From Gigantopelta aegis (Eukaryota > Mollusca > Gastropoda > Neomphalida > Peltospiridae), in contig NC_054701.1 in the NCBI RefSeq assembly GCF_016097555.1, positions 35,819,511-35,883,510 on the forward strand: a stretch of 64,000 bases of DNA, in the 5' to 3' direction. Position 1 is the first letter of the stretch; every line of letters begins with the position of its first letter. This document shows, one piece after another, positions 62,630-64,000 of the stretch. A model generated the notes under the pieces. That model made no database searches. It was not told the DNA's origin and saw only the letters and a program-made list of their open reading frames with translations. The position numbers and the translations under genes are program-made.

Positions 62630-64000
62630 ATAGTTTATAAGTAATGTCGAAGGCGTCATTGCACGAGGCAATGACCTCTTCAAAACACCAGTGTTTAAGG
62701 ATTTTTTCTTTTCTGTCTGGCCGCTCTAAGGCGGCAAAATATTCTGTTTCCACCCTTGAGTAAACCAAGTGTTTAAAAAGTGCCATTTCATTACATGGCT
62801 TATTTCCCTCCAATAGTTTTCTAGTTGTCCATATTACCCTTATTGCTTTGCTCCAGAGAAAAATTCCTAGCTGCGATGCATAATTTCCAGGATTGTATTT
62901 GATGCCAAAAATCATGGCATATGGGTTTAAACGGAATTTGTTGCCGAAGAGTTTTTTGAAGATAGGTACAAGTTGTTTAATAAAAAGTTTGGGTTTTTTG
63001 CAGTGAAAAAAAGGCATGCAAGACTGAGTCCACTCTGTCGCACACAAGGCACTCCGGGGTGGGCTCAATCTTCTAGTCATATAGATGTTTTCTAACTGCA
63101 ATTACATTTCTAATCATTTTATAAATTAAGTCAAAATGGAAATTTTCAATAAAGCCGGAGTTTAAGGTTTTCCAAATGTTTTGCCAGTTTATGGTTTCAT
63201 TAAAGGCTATTTCCCACCTGGTTTTAAATGATGCATCTTTGTAAGTTCTTAATAGCAAGACTGCGTATATGTCCTTCGTTTTCGCGACTGTCACGTCCTT
63301 TTTCGTATCACCTACGTTGATACAAAAGATGGCGTCTAAGTCACCATCAAAGGGGTCTTCATTTCGTAGTGTCCATAATAAAGTCGGCGGTACGTTGTCT
63401 TGTAGGTCTTTTAGTTGGCGATAAAATGCCGCGCTAGTTGAGCAACCAGCGAGGTCCAAAAAGTCGTTCGTTCCCATGTCCCAGATGTCTTTGACTAAAT
63501 TTAGTCCTTCGCTACGTATAATATTGTGCTGTTTGTGTGATATAGTAGGATTGTCGTGAAGCGGTTCATTTGTTGGTAACTGTCAGTGTCTCGAGTCATG
63601 TCAAGGTCATTCCAAATTAAAAGAATCTTACATTTTAGATGTGTATTTCGATATTTAAATTTTTGTATTGGCCTGAAAAATAATCCGCTAGGGATTTCCA
63701 ATTACCTTCCCCCTTCTGGACTTAATAGTCTACTTACAAATTTAATTCTTTGTGCTTTAATTTTTAGCCGAATATTTACAACACCCAACCCGCCTAATTT
63801 TTTAGGTAGTTGAATTTGCTCTTTTGATATAAAATGTCCTGTAAATCCAAATGAAGTCGAAAATCATTTTATCAGTTTGTTTGGCATATTTTTCCGGAAG
63901 TTCCAAAACGTTTGATAAATACCAAATGCCACTAGTTGCTAAAGAATTTACTGCAACTACTTTACCATGTAGGCTAAAGTTAAATTTCGATTACTCCATA
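62630..64000 (-). pseudogene. Tx1/L1-type LINE C-terminal half, running off the window
   Basis: Minus-strand pieces: at 63820-63700 a PKKLGGLGV-type motif followed by IPSGLFFRPIQKFKYRN; at 63477-63073 FDLAGCSTSAAFYR-like sequence (DFLDLAGCSTSAAFYRQLKD) and WRIAFNETINWQNIWK-like sequence; at 63101-62628 a cysteine-rich tail (ALCATEWTQSC, FFHCKK) resembling the terminal zinc finger of Tx1/L1 proteins. Frameshifts separate the pieces. The RT catalytic core would lie beyond the window edge. Confidence 0.78.

Overview
The window looks like a repeat-dense, intron-rich invertebrate nuclear genome, most likely a mollusc and probably a gastropod. The evidence is dozens of copies of three tRNA-headed SINE families, many non-LTR retrotransposon pieces, TTAA-flanked MITEs, long homopolymer G/C tracts and dinucleotide arrays, a single-coding-exon Toll-like receptor and a calcium-binding-EGF/GON gene. 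No bacterial operons, CRISPR arrays or rRNA/tRNA genes were found. The species call is an inference; no search was possible.

Only two host protein-coding loci can be supported, both on the minus strand. (1) A Toll-like receptor at 3359-5476: signal peptide, LRR ectodomain, transmembrane segment and TIR domain, interrupted by one in-frame TAA at 4460-4462. (2) A multi-exon extracellular gene from about 61.6 kb down to 40.9 kb: four complete one-domain calcium-binding EGF exons (60369-60491, 56151-56276, 49895-50017, 48326-48448, all phase 1-1) followed by three phase-compatible exons encoding a GON domain (46471-46745, 43781-43954, 40865-41003). The middle GON exon also has an in-frame TAA. 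This gene carries two tandem arrays of half exons. A 76-bp array of 15 copies repeats the 3' half of an EGF exon plus its 5' splice site. A 90-bp array of 5 copies repeats the 5' half of an EGF exon plus its 3' splice site. I regard this pair as the most unusual structure in the window.

Layout. 0-3.2 kb: a TTAA MITE, a LINE endonuclease fragment broken by SINEs, and a Tx1/L1-type RT fragment. 3.3-5.5 kb: the TLR. 5.5-12.7 kb: nested LINEs and a solo LTR, another LINE and a 54-bp minisatellite. 12.8-21.2 kb: SINEs, MITEs and foldback elements. 21.2-28 kb: a broken Ty3/gypsy-like element with integrase-before-RNase H order, inside an older repeat. 28-40.8 kb: a LINE, SINEs, a ~1.9 kb inverted repeat around a GGCTCC array, and TTAA MITEs. 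40.8-61.7 kb: the EGF/GON gene, its introns filled with SINEs, MITEs, a solo LTR and microsatellites. 62.6-64 kb: the C-terminal half of a Tx1/L1-type LINE running off the window.

Both host genes act outside or at the surface of the cell (pattern recognition; extracellular matrix or secreted protein). Nothing in the sequence links them functionally; their proximity may be chance.
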